From positions 1 through 22,504 of the forward strand of contig CALCDT010000277.1 of assembly GCA_937900425.1 (NCBI GenBank): a stretch of DNA of 22,504 nt, given 5' to 3'. A program made the translations under genes and the position numbers. This document shows positions 15,927-22,504 of this stretch, in pieces. Source of the stretch: an uncultured Alphaproteobacteria bacterium. Lineage in GTDB: Bacteria; Pseudomonadota; Alphaproteobacteria; Rhizobiales; Pleomorphomonadaceae. The first letter of the stretch is position 1. Each line of letters begins with the position of its first letter. The notes below the pieces were generated by a model. It was not told where the DNA came from and did not search any database. It worked only from the letters and a program-made list of their open reading frames with translations.

Positions 15927-16109
15927 GATTTCCCCCTTCGGTGCATGTGAGTTCGTTGTTCAAGCACCTCCCCCGCCGTCCCGCCAAGGCAGACGAGGGA
16001 GAATCTTCTATTCCGGGCGGATCATAACCGTCGCGGCGCCCGAGGGAATGAGTTGATCGGTCACAGCCGCGCCGATCTGCGGGCGGCTATCGCGGGGTTG
16101 CCGGGCCGA

Positions 16110-16982
16110 TCAGGCCGCCAGGCTGGCCGGGCCGCGGAACTGGAGACGCACCTCGTCGAGGAAGGCTTCCAGCGGCGCCGTCCGCTGGCCCGAGCCGAAG
16201 CGGATGCCGATGCCGTCGAAGCCGAGGGGATATTCGGCGTCGAGATCCTCGAGGATCCGCAGGCCCGCGCTCGCGTACCAGCTCGGCCCGACGGTGATGC
16301 CGAGGCCCTCGCGCACCGTCGCCATCAGCAGCGGCGAGTTCGACGTCGTGTAGGCGATCCGCCACGACCGCCCCCGGGCGGCCAGCGCGGCCAGCGCCTT
16401 GGTCCGCCAGGCGCAGCCGTCCGACCACAGCGCCAGCGGGATGCGCTCGTCCTGATGGCGGCCGTGGGCCTGCGATCCGATCCAGTGCAGCCGGTCGGTG
16501 CGCAGCGGCTCGACGTCGGCCCCGCCGCGGCTGAGGGCGATCAGCATGGCGTCGAAGTCGTCGCGGTCGGGCCGGTCCATCAGCCCGGCGCTGTCGTCGG
16601 TGTAGATCTCGACCTCGACGGCCGGATAGCGGCGGGCGAAGCGGGCGAGCGTCGGCGTCAGGAAAGCCTGGGCGTAGTCGTCGCTGGTGCCGACGCGGAT
16701 CGCGCCCGCGATGCCGGGTGGATGGAAGGCCTTCAGCGTCTCGTCGTTGAGACGGACCATCTGGCGGGCGTATTCCAGCAGTCGAAGTCCGGCGGGCGAG
16801 AGCACGTTGCGCCGGCCGGACCGCTCGAACAGCGCGGCCCCGAGGATGTCCTCGAGCCGCTTCATCTGCGCCGACACCGTCGACTGGGTCTTGTGAACCC
16901 GCTCGGCGGCTGCACCGAAGCTGCCGGTCTCGGAGATGGCGAGGAAACTGCGCAGGTAGTCGGGGTCGATGGAGTGCTGCAT
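16110..16982 (-). CDS. LysR-family transcriptional regulator
   Basis: The protein has 290 residues. The N-terminal winged helix-turn-helix (about 6-65) contains FLAISETGSFGAAAERVHKT and STVSAQMKRLEDILG. The C-terminal part (about 90-290) is a periplasmic-binding-protein-like effector domain beginning near AIRVGTSDDYAQ. Such regulators usually bind T-N11-A sites upstream of a divergent gene and respond to a small-molecule effector. The divergent partner here is a DUF1127 gene, an arrangement I recall from other rhizobial genomes. The dehydrogenase gene lies downstream on the same strand and could also be a target. The effector is unknown. The start codon at 16982 has only a weak ribosome site. 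Confidence 0.93.
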   Translation of the reverse strand: MQHSIDPDYLRSFLAISETGSFGAAAERVHKTQSTVSAQMKRLEDILGAALFERSGRRNVLSPAGLRLLEYARQMVRLNDETLKAFHPPGIAGAIRVGTSDDYAQAFLTPTLARFARRYPAVEVEIYTDDSAGLMDRPDRDDFDAMLIALSRGGADVEPLRTDRLHWIGSQAHGRHQDERIPLALWSDGCAWRTKALAALAARGRSWRIAYTTSNSPLLMATVREGLGITVGPSWYASAGLRILEDLDAEYPLGFDGIGIRFGSGQRTAPLEAFLDEVRLQFRGPASLAA

Positions 16983-17019
16983 CGGGACGTTCCGCCGTGA
17001 TCAATCGTCTTTCTCGATG

Positions 17020-17048
17020 AAAGTACCAAAAAACATTCGTTTGTTCAA
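17020..17048 (-). promoter_or_regulatory. sigma-70-like promoter for lysR within the divergent control region
   Basis: On the minus strand TTGAAC (17048-17043) and TACTTT (17025-17020) are separated by 17 bases, and transcription would begin about 30 bases before the start codon. The region is strikingly AT-rich. The hexamers ATCAAT (17000-17005) and ATTGAT (17048-17053) form a widely spaced inverted pair that might be part of regulator half-sites. These assignments are by eye. Confidence 0.4.
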
Positions 17049-17090
17049 TTGATGGAGGCGCGGCAGTCTGATCCGTGAAAGGAGACGACC

Positions 17091-17369
17091 ATGACCATCG
17101 ACCTCGTGAAGCCCGCTGCGGCCCGCAGAAGCGCCCTCTCGACGCTCGCGGCCGGCATCGCCGCCCGCCTCGCCGCCTTCTGGCGGGGCCGTCATGCCCG
17201 CATCGAACAGGCCAGGCGCCGGCGGGTGCTGGAAGATCTCGCCGGCCGTCCCGACTGGCAGCTCGACGATCTCGGCCTCAACCGGTCCGACCTGCGGGCG
17301 GCGGTGTCGGACGACGAAGCGGCGACGAGGCTCTGCGACCTCGCGGTGCTGCGGACCTTCTTCCGGTGA
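17091..17369 (+). CDS. DUF1127 small protein
   Basis: The product has 92 residues. The DUF1127 signature is at about 47-67 (RVLEDLAGRPDWQLDDLGLNR), followed by an acidic extension. The N-terminal half is alanine and arginine rich and contains RLAAFWRGR, a short amphipathic segment. DUF1127 proteins are small, arginine-rich and abundant in alphaproteobacteria; some members have been tied to RNA binding and to phosphate, carbon or stress physiology, but this copy cannot be assigned. An AAAGGAG ribosome site ends six bases before the ATG at 17091. It is transcribed divergently from lysR with 108 bases between starts, so regulation by that LysR protein is likely. A hairpin follows the stop. Confidence 0.88.
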   Translation: MTIDLVKPAAARRSALSTLAAGIAARLAAFWRGRHARIEQARRRRVLEDLAGRPDWQLDDLGLNRSDLRAAVSDDEAATRLCDLAVLRTFFR

Positions 17370-17387
17370 GCATGCGGCCGCAGCCGG

Positions 17388-17409
17388 GCCGGCACCCGAT
17401 CGTGCCGGC
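17388..17409. terminator. hairpin between DUF1127 and the M20 gene
   Basis: GCCGGCAC (17388-17395) pairs perfectly with GTGCCGGC (17402-17409) around a six-base loop. It lies between convergent stops at 17369 and 17471 and could serve both transcripts. No U-tract is present. Confidence 0.5.
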
Positions 17410-17470
17410 GCCTGCGACAACGTCACCGGCTCGATGATCGCCGCCAGGTCGAGTGCGTGCGTGCCCGGTG

Positions 17471-18685
17471 TCAGGCCTTCAGAAGCTCGGCGAGGGCCAG
17501 CGCCACGACTTCGGTCGCGGCGCGCAGGTCGGCGAGTTGCAGATGCTCGTCGGCCGAATGAGCGTTGGCCTCGAGGATCGAGCGCGGGCCGGCACCGTAG
17601 AGGATCGTCGGAATGCCGGCGCTCGCGTAATGCCGGGCGTCGGTGTAGAGCGGAACGCCGGTCGGCTCGACCGGGGTGCCGAGAACCTCGCTCGCGTGGC
17701 GGGTGAAGACCTCGACGAGGCGCTCGACGCCCGGCACCGGACGCAGCGGCTCGGCCAGCATGATCCGCCGGCACTCGATCTCGAGGCCCTCGATTTTCGG
17801 GGCCGCGGTCTCGATCAGGTCGATCAGCGCCGTCTCGACGTCCTCGCCCTTCTCTTCGGGGATCAACCGGCGATCGAGCCGCATGACGACGCGGTCCGGC
17901 ACGACGTTGGTGTTGATGCCGCCGGAGATCAGGCCGACGGTGAGCTTGGGCGAGCCGATGCCCTTCTCGGCGCTGACGGCGAGGCCGAGGCGGTGGCGCT
18001 CGGCGTAGAGCGCGGCGAGGATCGGCGTCGCCGCCTCCAGCGCGTCGACGCCCGATTCCGGCATGGCGGCGTGGGCCTGCTGGCCACGCACGACGACCTC
18101 GAGGTGGAGGCAGCCGGCGTGGGCGGTGACGACGGCGTAGGAGAAGCCAGCCGAAATCGCGAAGTCCGGCCGGGAAATCTCGTGCTCGAGCAGCCACTTC
18201 GGGCCGACGAAACCGCCGGCCTCCTCGTCGTAGGTGAAGTGCAGTTCAACGGTTCCGTCGAGCGCGGCGCCCGAGGCGATCAGCGCCTTGAGCGCGAAGG
18301 CGTAAGTGGCGAAATCCGACTTGGAGACGGCGACGCCGCGGCCGTAGATCGCCCCGCCGCGGATCTCGGCACCATAGGGTTCCGCGGTCCAGCCCTCGCC
18401 GGGCGGGACGACGTCGCCGTGGGCGTTGAGGGCGATCACCGGCCCCCTGCCCGTTCCGAAGACGTGGCGGACGACGAGGTTGGTGACCGAGCGCATGCCG
18501 TTCTGCAGGACGAAAGGCTCGGGCACCGGCAGGCGCTCGACGGTGAAGCCGAGGCTTTCGAGCAGGGCGCAGGCGGTGTCGGCGTGGGGGTCGCAGTCGC
18601 CGGGCGGATTATCGCTCGGCACCTGCACCAGCGCCCTGAGGAAAGCGACCTCCTCCTCGAAGGCGGCCGCGACGAGGGGCTTCAT
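17471..18685 (-). CDS. M20-family (ArgE/DapE-like) amidohydrolase homologue with altered metal site
   Basis: The protein has 404 residues with the M20 two-domain plan. The metal-site motif NAHGDVV gives His89 and Asp91. The catalytic pair is Glu154-Glu155 in YDEEAGG, and the C-terminal ligand is His376 in ANAHSADEH. The dimerisation-domain motif GQQAHAAMPESG starts at 201. Two positions look unusual. The GRGxxDxK motif that supplies the bridging Asp reads GRGVAVSK, with Val120 at the Asp position. The GEPT-like segment that normally supplies a metal Glu reads SAGF, near 178-181. The family cleaves amide bonds of N-acyl amino acids; the substrate here is unknown. Its ATG overlaps the allC stop in ATGA, so it is the last gene of the urate/allantoate operon. 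A role on a downstream or related ureido compound is inference. Confidence 0.87.
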   Translation of the reverse strand: MKPLVAAAFEEEVAFLRALVQVPSDNPPGDCDPHADTACALLESLGFTVERLPVPEPFVLQNGMRSVTNLVVRHVFGTGRGPVIALNAHGDVVPPGEGWTAEPYGAEIRGGAIYGRGVAVSKSDFATYAFALKALIASGAALDGTVELHFTYDEEAGGFVGPKWLLEHEISRPDFAISAGFSYAVVTAHAGCLHLEVVVRGQQAHAAMPESGVDALEAATPILAALYAERHRLGLAVSAEKGIGSPKLTVGLISGGINTNVVPDRVVMRLDRRLIPEEKGEDVETALIDLIETAAPKIEGLEIECRRIMLAEPLRPVPGVERLVEVFTRHASEVLGTPVEPTGVPLYTDARHYASAGIPTILYGAGPRSILEANAHSADEHLQLADLRAATEVVALALAELLKA

Positions 18686-19974
18686 GGGGTCTCTTCCTCC
18701 CTGCGCGCCAGCGACCCGATCGCGCCGATCAGGGCCTCGACCGCGAGGCCCATGTCGTCCTTTTCCGTGAACTCCAGCGGGTTGTGGCTGATGCCGCGAC
18801 GGCAGCGCACGAAGAGCATGCCGACGTCGGTGAGGTGGTGGATGGCGTGGCCGTCGTGGCCGGCGCCGGAGGTCAGGCGGCGGACCGGCAGGCCGAGGCT
18901 GGCGACGCCGTCGGCGAATGCCTGCTGCAGCGCCGGGGCGCAGGGCGTCGTCGCGCTTTCGTGGTAGGGCTCGATCATCACCGCCACATGGCGTCGTTCG
19001 GCGACTTCGCGGGCCTTCGCGCGGACTTCGGCGATGGCGGCCTGGCGGGGTGGATCCGAGGCGGCGCGAAGGTCGAGGCTGAAGTCGACCCGGGCCGGCA
19101 CGACGTTGACCGCTCCCGGCGTCACCAGCATCTGGCCGACGGTGGCGACGAGACTGTCGTCGCGGCCGGCCCGGGCGATGCGCTCGATCTCGCCCATGAT
19201 CTCGGCCGCGGCGGCGAGTGCGTCACGGCGCAGATGCATCGGCGCGGTACCGGCGTGGCCGGCCTCGCCGAGGACGACGCATTTGAAGCGGGTCTGGCCG
19301 GCGATCGAGGTGACGACGCCGAGCGGCAGCTTCTCGTACTCGAGCACCGGCCCCTGCTCGATGTGGACTTCGAGATAGCCGAGGATCTCGGCGGGATCGC
19401 AGGCGGCATCGCCCGCGGCGGACGGGTCGCAGCCGAAGGCGGCGAGCGCGTCGCGCACCGTGACGCCGTCGGCGTCGGCCTTGTCGAGATCGGCCGGCGA
19501 GAAGCGGCCGGCGATCGCCGAGGACGACAGCAGCGTCGTCGGAAAACGCACACCCTCCTCGTCGCCGAAGGCCAGGACCTCGACGGCGAAGGGCAGCGTC
19601 ATGCGGCGGCGGCGGATCTCGTCGACGGCGAGGATGCCGGCGACGACGCCGAGGGTGCCGTCGTATTTGCCGGCGTCGGTGACGGTGTCGATGTGCGAGC
19701 CGATCAGCAGCCGGCGCGGCGAGGCGGCGGCGCCGCTCGCCGGCAGGCGGCCGCGGACCGTGCCGAGGGCGTCGACGGTGACGGCAAGGCCCGCGGTGCG
19801 CATCCAGTCGGCGACGAGGTCGGCGGCGCGGCGGTGGGCCGGCGACAGATAGAGGCGGGTGAGCCGGCCGGGCTCGTCGGAGATCGCGCCGAGGGCCGAG
19901 ATCAGACGCTGGGCGCGGGCTCCGAGGGTCTCGACGTCGGACGGCGGCAGCGATGGGTCGTCTGGGGAGGTCAC
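18682..19974 (-). CDS. allC: allantoate amidohydrolase
   Basis: The enzyme has 430 residues and belongs to the M20 allantoate amidohydrolase / N-carbamoyl-L-amino-acid hydrolase family. It splits allantoate to ureidoglycine, ammonia and CO2 with a bimetal centre. Metal and catalytic residues are all visible: His94 (GSHIDTV), Asp105 (GKYDGTLG), Glu139-Glu140 (DEEGVRF), His204 (EVHIEQGP) and His397 (GISHNPLE). The substrate-loop motif SGAGHDGHAI is at 369-378. The operon context favours allantoate over carbamoyl amino acids. Translation begins at a GTG at 19974 that overlaps the uraD stop in GTGA. The stop overlaps the next gene in ATGA. It differs clearly from the adjacent M20 gene, which lost some of these ligands, so the two are not recent duplicates. 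Confidence 0.93.
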   Translation of the reverse strand: MTSPDDPSLPPSDVETLGARAQRLISALGAISDEPGRLTRLYLSPAHRRAADLVADWMRTAGLAVTVDALGTVRGRLPASGAAASPRRLLIGSHIDTVTDAGKYDGTLGVVAGILAVDEIRRRRMTLPFAVEVLAFGDEEGVRFPTTLLSSSAIAGRFSPADLDKADADGVTVRDALAAFGCDPSAAGDAACDPAEILGYLEVHIEQGPVLEYEKLPLGVVTSIAGQTRFKCVVLGEAGHAGTAPMHLRRDALAAAAEIMGEIERIARAGRDDSLVATVGQMLVTPGAVNVVPARVDFSLDLRAASDPPRQAAIAEVRAKAREVAERRHVAVMIEPYHESATTPCAPALQQAFADGVASLGLPVRRLTSGAGHDGHAIHHLTDVGMLFVRCRRGISHNPLEFTEKDDMGLAVEALIGAIGSLARREEETP

Positions 19975-20489
19975 GGGCGAACGAGGTCTTCCAGCCTGAA
20001 GCGAAAGATGCGGCCGATCTGCGCCAGCGCCATCTCCAGTTCCACCGCGGGATCGTTCTTCACCCGTCGTTCGAACTCGGCGAGGATCTGGTCCTTGGTC
20101 GCACCCTTGACGGCGAAGATGAAGGGAAAGCCGAAGCGCCTTCGATAGAGCGTGTTCAGCGTGGTGAACCGCTGGTACTCGCTTTCGCTGAGGTGGGCAA
20201 GTCCGGCACCGGCCTGTTCGCGTTTCGAGGCGTCGGCGATGGTGCCCGCGATCGCCGCCTTGCCGGCGAGGTCCGGATGGGCGCGGATCAGATCGAGCTT
20301 CTCGGCGTCGGGCGCGATGCGGATCGCTCCGACGAAGGCGTCGACGAGATCGTCCCGGCTGTCGAAGGGGCGCTCCAGCTCGGCGAGGGCCGCGACCCAG
20401 GGCGTGTGCTCGGCGACATCGCCGAAGCGGAGCAGGAAATCCTCCCGCGACATCGCGTTGACGAGATCTATGCCGATGGCGCCATTCAT
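19971..20489 (-). CDS. uraD: 2-oxo-4-hydroxy-4-carboxy-5-ureidoimidazoline (OHCU) decarboxylase
   Basis: UraD converts OHCU to (S)-allantoin, the third step of urate breakdown. The chosen 172-residue reading starts at the ATG at 20489, which overlaps the puuD stop in ATGA; an upstream in-frame start at 20504 lies inside puuD. The catalytic histidine is His71 in RAHPDLAGK. SESEYQRF (101-108) and FGFPFIFAVKG (119-129) are family signatures, and the length fits the single-domain enzyme. It is not fused to transthyretin-like HIU hydrolase, and that enzyme (UraH) is not seen in the window. The stop overlaps the allC start in GTGA. Confidence 0.95.
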   Translation of the reverse strand: MNGAIGIDLVNAMSREDFLLRFGDVAEHTPWVAALAELERPFDSRDDLVDAFVGAIRIAPDAEKLDLIRAHPDLAGKAAIAGTIADASKREQAGAGLAHLSESEYQRFTTLNTLYRRRFGFPFIFAVKGATKDQILAEFERRVKNDPAVELEMALAQIGRIFRFRLEDLVRP

Positions 20490-21667
20490 AATCCTGCGAT
20501 CCAAGCCCCTAAAATATGGCGCTCATCATCGGTCATGCCCGTCTCGTTGCCAAGGGGCATCGCCGTCGATTTCACGGCCTGCATGTCGATCAGGCCGGCA
20601 TAGCGCCTGACCTCGGCGGGCGTGTCGAGCATGACGCCCTTCGGGGCCTCGGAGAAACTCTCGTGGGTCGGGCGCGCCGAGTGGCACGCCGTGCAGTGCG
20701 TCCGCACGACCGCCATGACGTCGGCTTCGGCGACCGCCTGCCCGGCGAAGGCGGAATTGGCGCGCGGCGCGGTCATGACGACGGCCACGGCGAGGCCGAA
20801 GGCTGCGACCGGCAGGGTCCAGGCGATCTGGCGGAAATGGTCGCCGGCCTCGTGGCGGTTGATGAAATGGCGGATCATCGCGCCGATGACGAGGATCAGC
20901 GCGACCAGCAGCCACGACTGCGGATGGCCGGTGATCAGCGGATAGTGGTTCGACACCATCATCACCAGCACCGGCAGCGTCAGGTAGTTGTTGTGGACCG
21001 ACCGCTGCTTGCCCATCTTGCCGTATTTCGCGTCCGGCGCCTCGCCACGCATCAGGGCGCCGACGATCTTCCTCTGGTTCGGCACGATGATCATGAAGAC
21101 GTTGCAGGCCATGATCGTGCCGACGAGGGCGCCGACGTGGATGAAGGCGCCGCGGCCCGAATAGACGTGGGTGAACAGCCACGCGGCGCCGACGATGCCG
21201 ACGAAGACGACGAGCGCGAGCAGCGCGGTGTTCTCGCCGATCTTCGAGCGGCAGATCCGGTCGTAGACCAGCCAGCCGAGCACCAGCGACAGCATCGAGA
21301 TCAGCACGGCTTCGGCCGGGCGCATGTCGAGCACGGACTTGTCGATCAGGAAGGCGGAGGCGTTGAAATAATACTGGGTGATCAGCAGGCCGAACCCGGT
21401 GACCCAGGTGAGATAGGCGTCCCACTTGAACCACTGCAGGTCCTCGGGGAGGAAGTCGGGGGCGACCGTGAATTTCTCGACGTGATAGAAGCCGCCGCCG
21501 TGAACCTGCCAGGCGGTGCCGAACACGCCGGGCGTCATCTTCTCGCGGGCGCGCAGCGAGAGATCGAGGGCGATGAAGTAGAAGGACGTTCCGATCCAGG
21601 TGATGCCGACGACGAGATGGGCCCAGCGCAGCAGCAGGTTCAGCCAGTCGGCGATGAAGGCGGTCAT
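20486..21667 (-). CDS. puuD: membrane-bound urate hydroxylase PuuD with C-terminal cytochrome c domain
   Basis: PuuD oxidises urate to 5-hydroxyisourate at the membrane and passes electrons to its own cytochrome c domain. The 393-residue reading starts at MTAFIADWLNLLLRWAHLVV. About eight hydrophobic helices occupy 10-300, including the family segments TWIGTSFYFI (23-32) and SVHNNYLTLPVLVMMVSNHY (223-242). A heme c site HCTACH gives Cys325, Cys328 and His329, with Met370 (STAMPLGN) as probable sixth ligand. A longer start at 21829 would add an arginine-rich, family-unlike leader and is rejected. An AAGGA ribosome site lies about ten bases before 21667. It leads the overlapping puuD-uraD-allC-M20 set. 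Confidence 0.94.
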   Translation of the reverse strand: MTAFIADWLNLLLRWAHLVVGITWIGTSFYFIALDLSLRAREKMTPGVFGTAWQVHGGGFYHVEKFTVAPDFLPEDLQWFKWDAYLTWVTGFGLLITQYYFNASAFLIDKSVLDMRPAEAVLISMLSLVLGWLVYDRICRSKIGENTALLALVVFVGIVGAAWLFTHVYSGRGAFIHVGALVGTIMACNVFMIIVPNQRKIVGALMRGEAPDAKYGKMGKQRSVHNNYLTLPVLVMMVSNHYPLITGHPQSWLLVALILVIGAMIRHFINRHEAGDHFRQIAWTLPVAAFGLAVAVVMTAPRANSAFAGQAVAEADVMAVVRTHCTACHSARPTHESFSEAPKGVMLDTPAEVRRYAGLIDMQAVKSTAMPLGNETGMTDDERHILGAWIAGL

Positions 21668-21900
21668 CTGGTCTTGCGTCCTTTGCGTCCGGTGACGGTC
21701 ATGGGAACGGTCCGGCAGCGGGCCGTCGGCTGGTCTCTCGGAAACACGGTCGTCGGGGAAGCCCCTGCCGCGCCGATGCGATCGCCGCCGCGAAGAGCGG
21801 TGGGCAGCGGTCCGGCGGCGCCGGGCCATCTCCCCCGCGGCCGGCGGCCGCGAGGGAGAAGCATCATCCGTGCCGGGCGGTGCCGAGCCGGGTCGTCCGG
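21668..21900 (-). promoter_or_regulatory. gap between the BMP-type gene and puuD, with hairpin
   Basis: The 233-base gap holds no supported gene. The part nearest puuD presumably carries its promoter and leader, but I see no convincing -35/-10 pair and no purine-riboswitch core. A strong hairpin lies at 21829-21859. Both flanking genes are on the minus strand, so transcription of puuD could be independent or depend on read-through. Confidence 0.4.
21829..21859 (-). terminator. hairpin downstream of the BMP-type gene
   Basis: TCTCCC and CGCGGCC (21829-21842, one mismatch between them) pair with GGCCGCG and GGGAGA (21846-21859) around a GGC loop, giving 13 pairs in 14. It lies 42 bases after the stop at 21901 and lacks a U-tract. 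It probably marks the end of the transporter transcript or limits read-through to puuD. Confidence 0.55.
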
Positions 21901-22504
21901 TTACTCCGGCAGCTTGTCGTCGACGCCCTTGACGTACCAGTTCATGCCGAGGAGATCGCCATCGGGCACGACGACGCCGGCGGCGTAGCGCTCCTTGCCC
22001 TCCTGATCGAAGATCGGGCCGGTGAAGGGATGGAATTCTCCGGAGGCGATCTTGGCCTCGGTCTCTTCGGCGAGCGCCTTGGTCTCGTCAGACATGTTGG
22101 CGTATTCGGCCATCACGACTTCCTTGTCCTTGATGCCGGCCCAGGTGTCGGTCGCGGTCCAGGTGCCGTCGAGCACCGCCTGCACGCTCTTGACGTAGTA
22201 GGGACCCCAGTCGTCGACGATCGAGGTCATCTGCGCCTTGGGGGCGAACTTCATCATGTCGGAGGACTGGCCGAAGCCCTTGAGGCCGCGCTCCTCGGCG
22301 ATCTGCAGCGGGGCGGTGCTGTCGGTGTGCTGGACGATGATGTCGGCGCCCTGGTCGAACAGCGCCTTGGCGGCATCGGCTTCCTTGCCGGGATCGAACC
22401 AGGTGTTGACCCAGACGATCTTGACCTTGAAGTCGGGATTGACCGACTGGGCGCCGAGCATGAAGGCGTTGATGCCCATCACCACTTCCGGGATCGGGAA
22501 GGAG
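21901..22504 (-). CDS. BMP-family ABC transporter substrate-binding protein (partial)
   Basis: Only the C-terminal 200 or so residues are inside the window; the frame stays open to the right edge, reading SFPIPEVVMGINAFM before the first internal Met. Segments such as VKIVWVNTWFDPGKEADAAK, GADIIVQHTDSTAPLQIAEE and VVPDGDLLGMNWYVKG fit the BMP/PnrA-like periplasmic binding proteins of ABC transporters. These commonly bind purine nucleosides or related bases. Its position next to urate catabolism genes suggests a purine or purine-derivative ligand, which is an inference from context. The signal peptide and permease or ATPase genes would lie to the right, outside the window. Confidence 0.9.
   Translation of the reverse strand, partial: SFPIPEVVMGINAFMLGAQSVNPDFKVKIVWVNTWFDPGKEADAAKALFDQGADIIVQHTDSTAPLQIAEERGLKGFGQSSDMMKFAPKAQMTSIVDDWGPYYVKSVQAVLDGTWTATDTWAGIKDKEVVMAEYANMSDETKALAEETEAKIASGEFHPFTGPIFDQEGKERYAAGVVVPDGDLLGMNWYVKGVDDKLPE

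Noticed and set aside
21668..21829. Upstream start for PuuD
   Set aside because: The extra 54 residues are arginine-rich and unlike PuuD, whose conserved N-terminal helix begins right after 21667.
21668..21900. Purine riboswitch in front of puuD
   Set aside because: I could not find the conserved purine-aptamer core or a U-tract expression platform in this gap.

Overview
The window is uniformly very GC-rich. Its genes look like the chromosome of an alphaproteobacterium, most likely a Hyphomicrobiales (Rhizobiales) member. Pointers are the PleC/DivJ-like histidine kinase, the DUF1127 protein, an HspQ and CtaA of alphaproteobacterial type, the guaB-MAPEG-rsmB order, and the membrane urate hydroxylase PuuD. 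I see no tRNA, rRNA, CRISPR array, insertion sequence or prophage gene. Coding density is high, and long shadow frames run antisense to almost every gene.

Layout. 1-208 is the 3' end of an unrecognised + strand gene. 330-1103 (-) is an anchored, cysteine-rich, SrfA-like protein. 1284-4536 (-) is a tightly overlapping set, guaB > MAPEG protein > rsmB. 4751-5233 (-) is an Lrp/AsnC regulator with an AT-rich Lrp-box-like site upstream. 5338-5994 (-) is a uracil-DNA-glycosylase-family protein. 6117-11523 (+) is a signalling block: a six-TM histidine kinase followed by two paralogous membrane EAL proteins, each with a periplasmic cysteine pair (CSS-motif type c-di-GMP phosphodiesterases). 11558-13487 (-) holds an exported MsrA and the heme A synthase CtaA. 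13873-14765 (+) holds HspQ and a 53-residue membrane miniprotein with a TTG start. 14952-16982 (-) holds a D-glycerate/2-hydroxyacid dehydrogenase and a LysR regulator, the latter divergent from a DUF1127 gene (17091-17369 +). 17471-22504 (-) is a purine catabolism region: BMP-type transporter binding protein (partial) > puuD > uraD > allC > M20 amidohydrolase.

How the genes work together. Purine metabolism appears at both ends: guaB commits IMP to GMP synthesis on the left. On the right PuuD oxidises urate, UraD decarboxylates OHCU to allantoin and AllC hydrolyses allantoate. The last four genes on the right are joined by 4-base stop/start overlaps. HIU hydrolase and allantoinase, needed to complete the route, are not in the window. 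In the middle, the two phosphodiesterases, the exported methionine sulfoxide reductase and heme A synthase give an envelope and redox flavour, but a functional link between them is only a hypothesis.

The best leads are: (1) the tandem CSS-EAL pair with identically spaced periplasmic cysteines; (2) the M20 enzyme at the end of the urate operon, which appears to lack two of the usual metal ligands; (3) repeated use of strong hairpins without a U-tract at gene ends. Nothing here is clearly a wholly new system.
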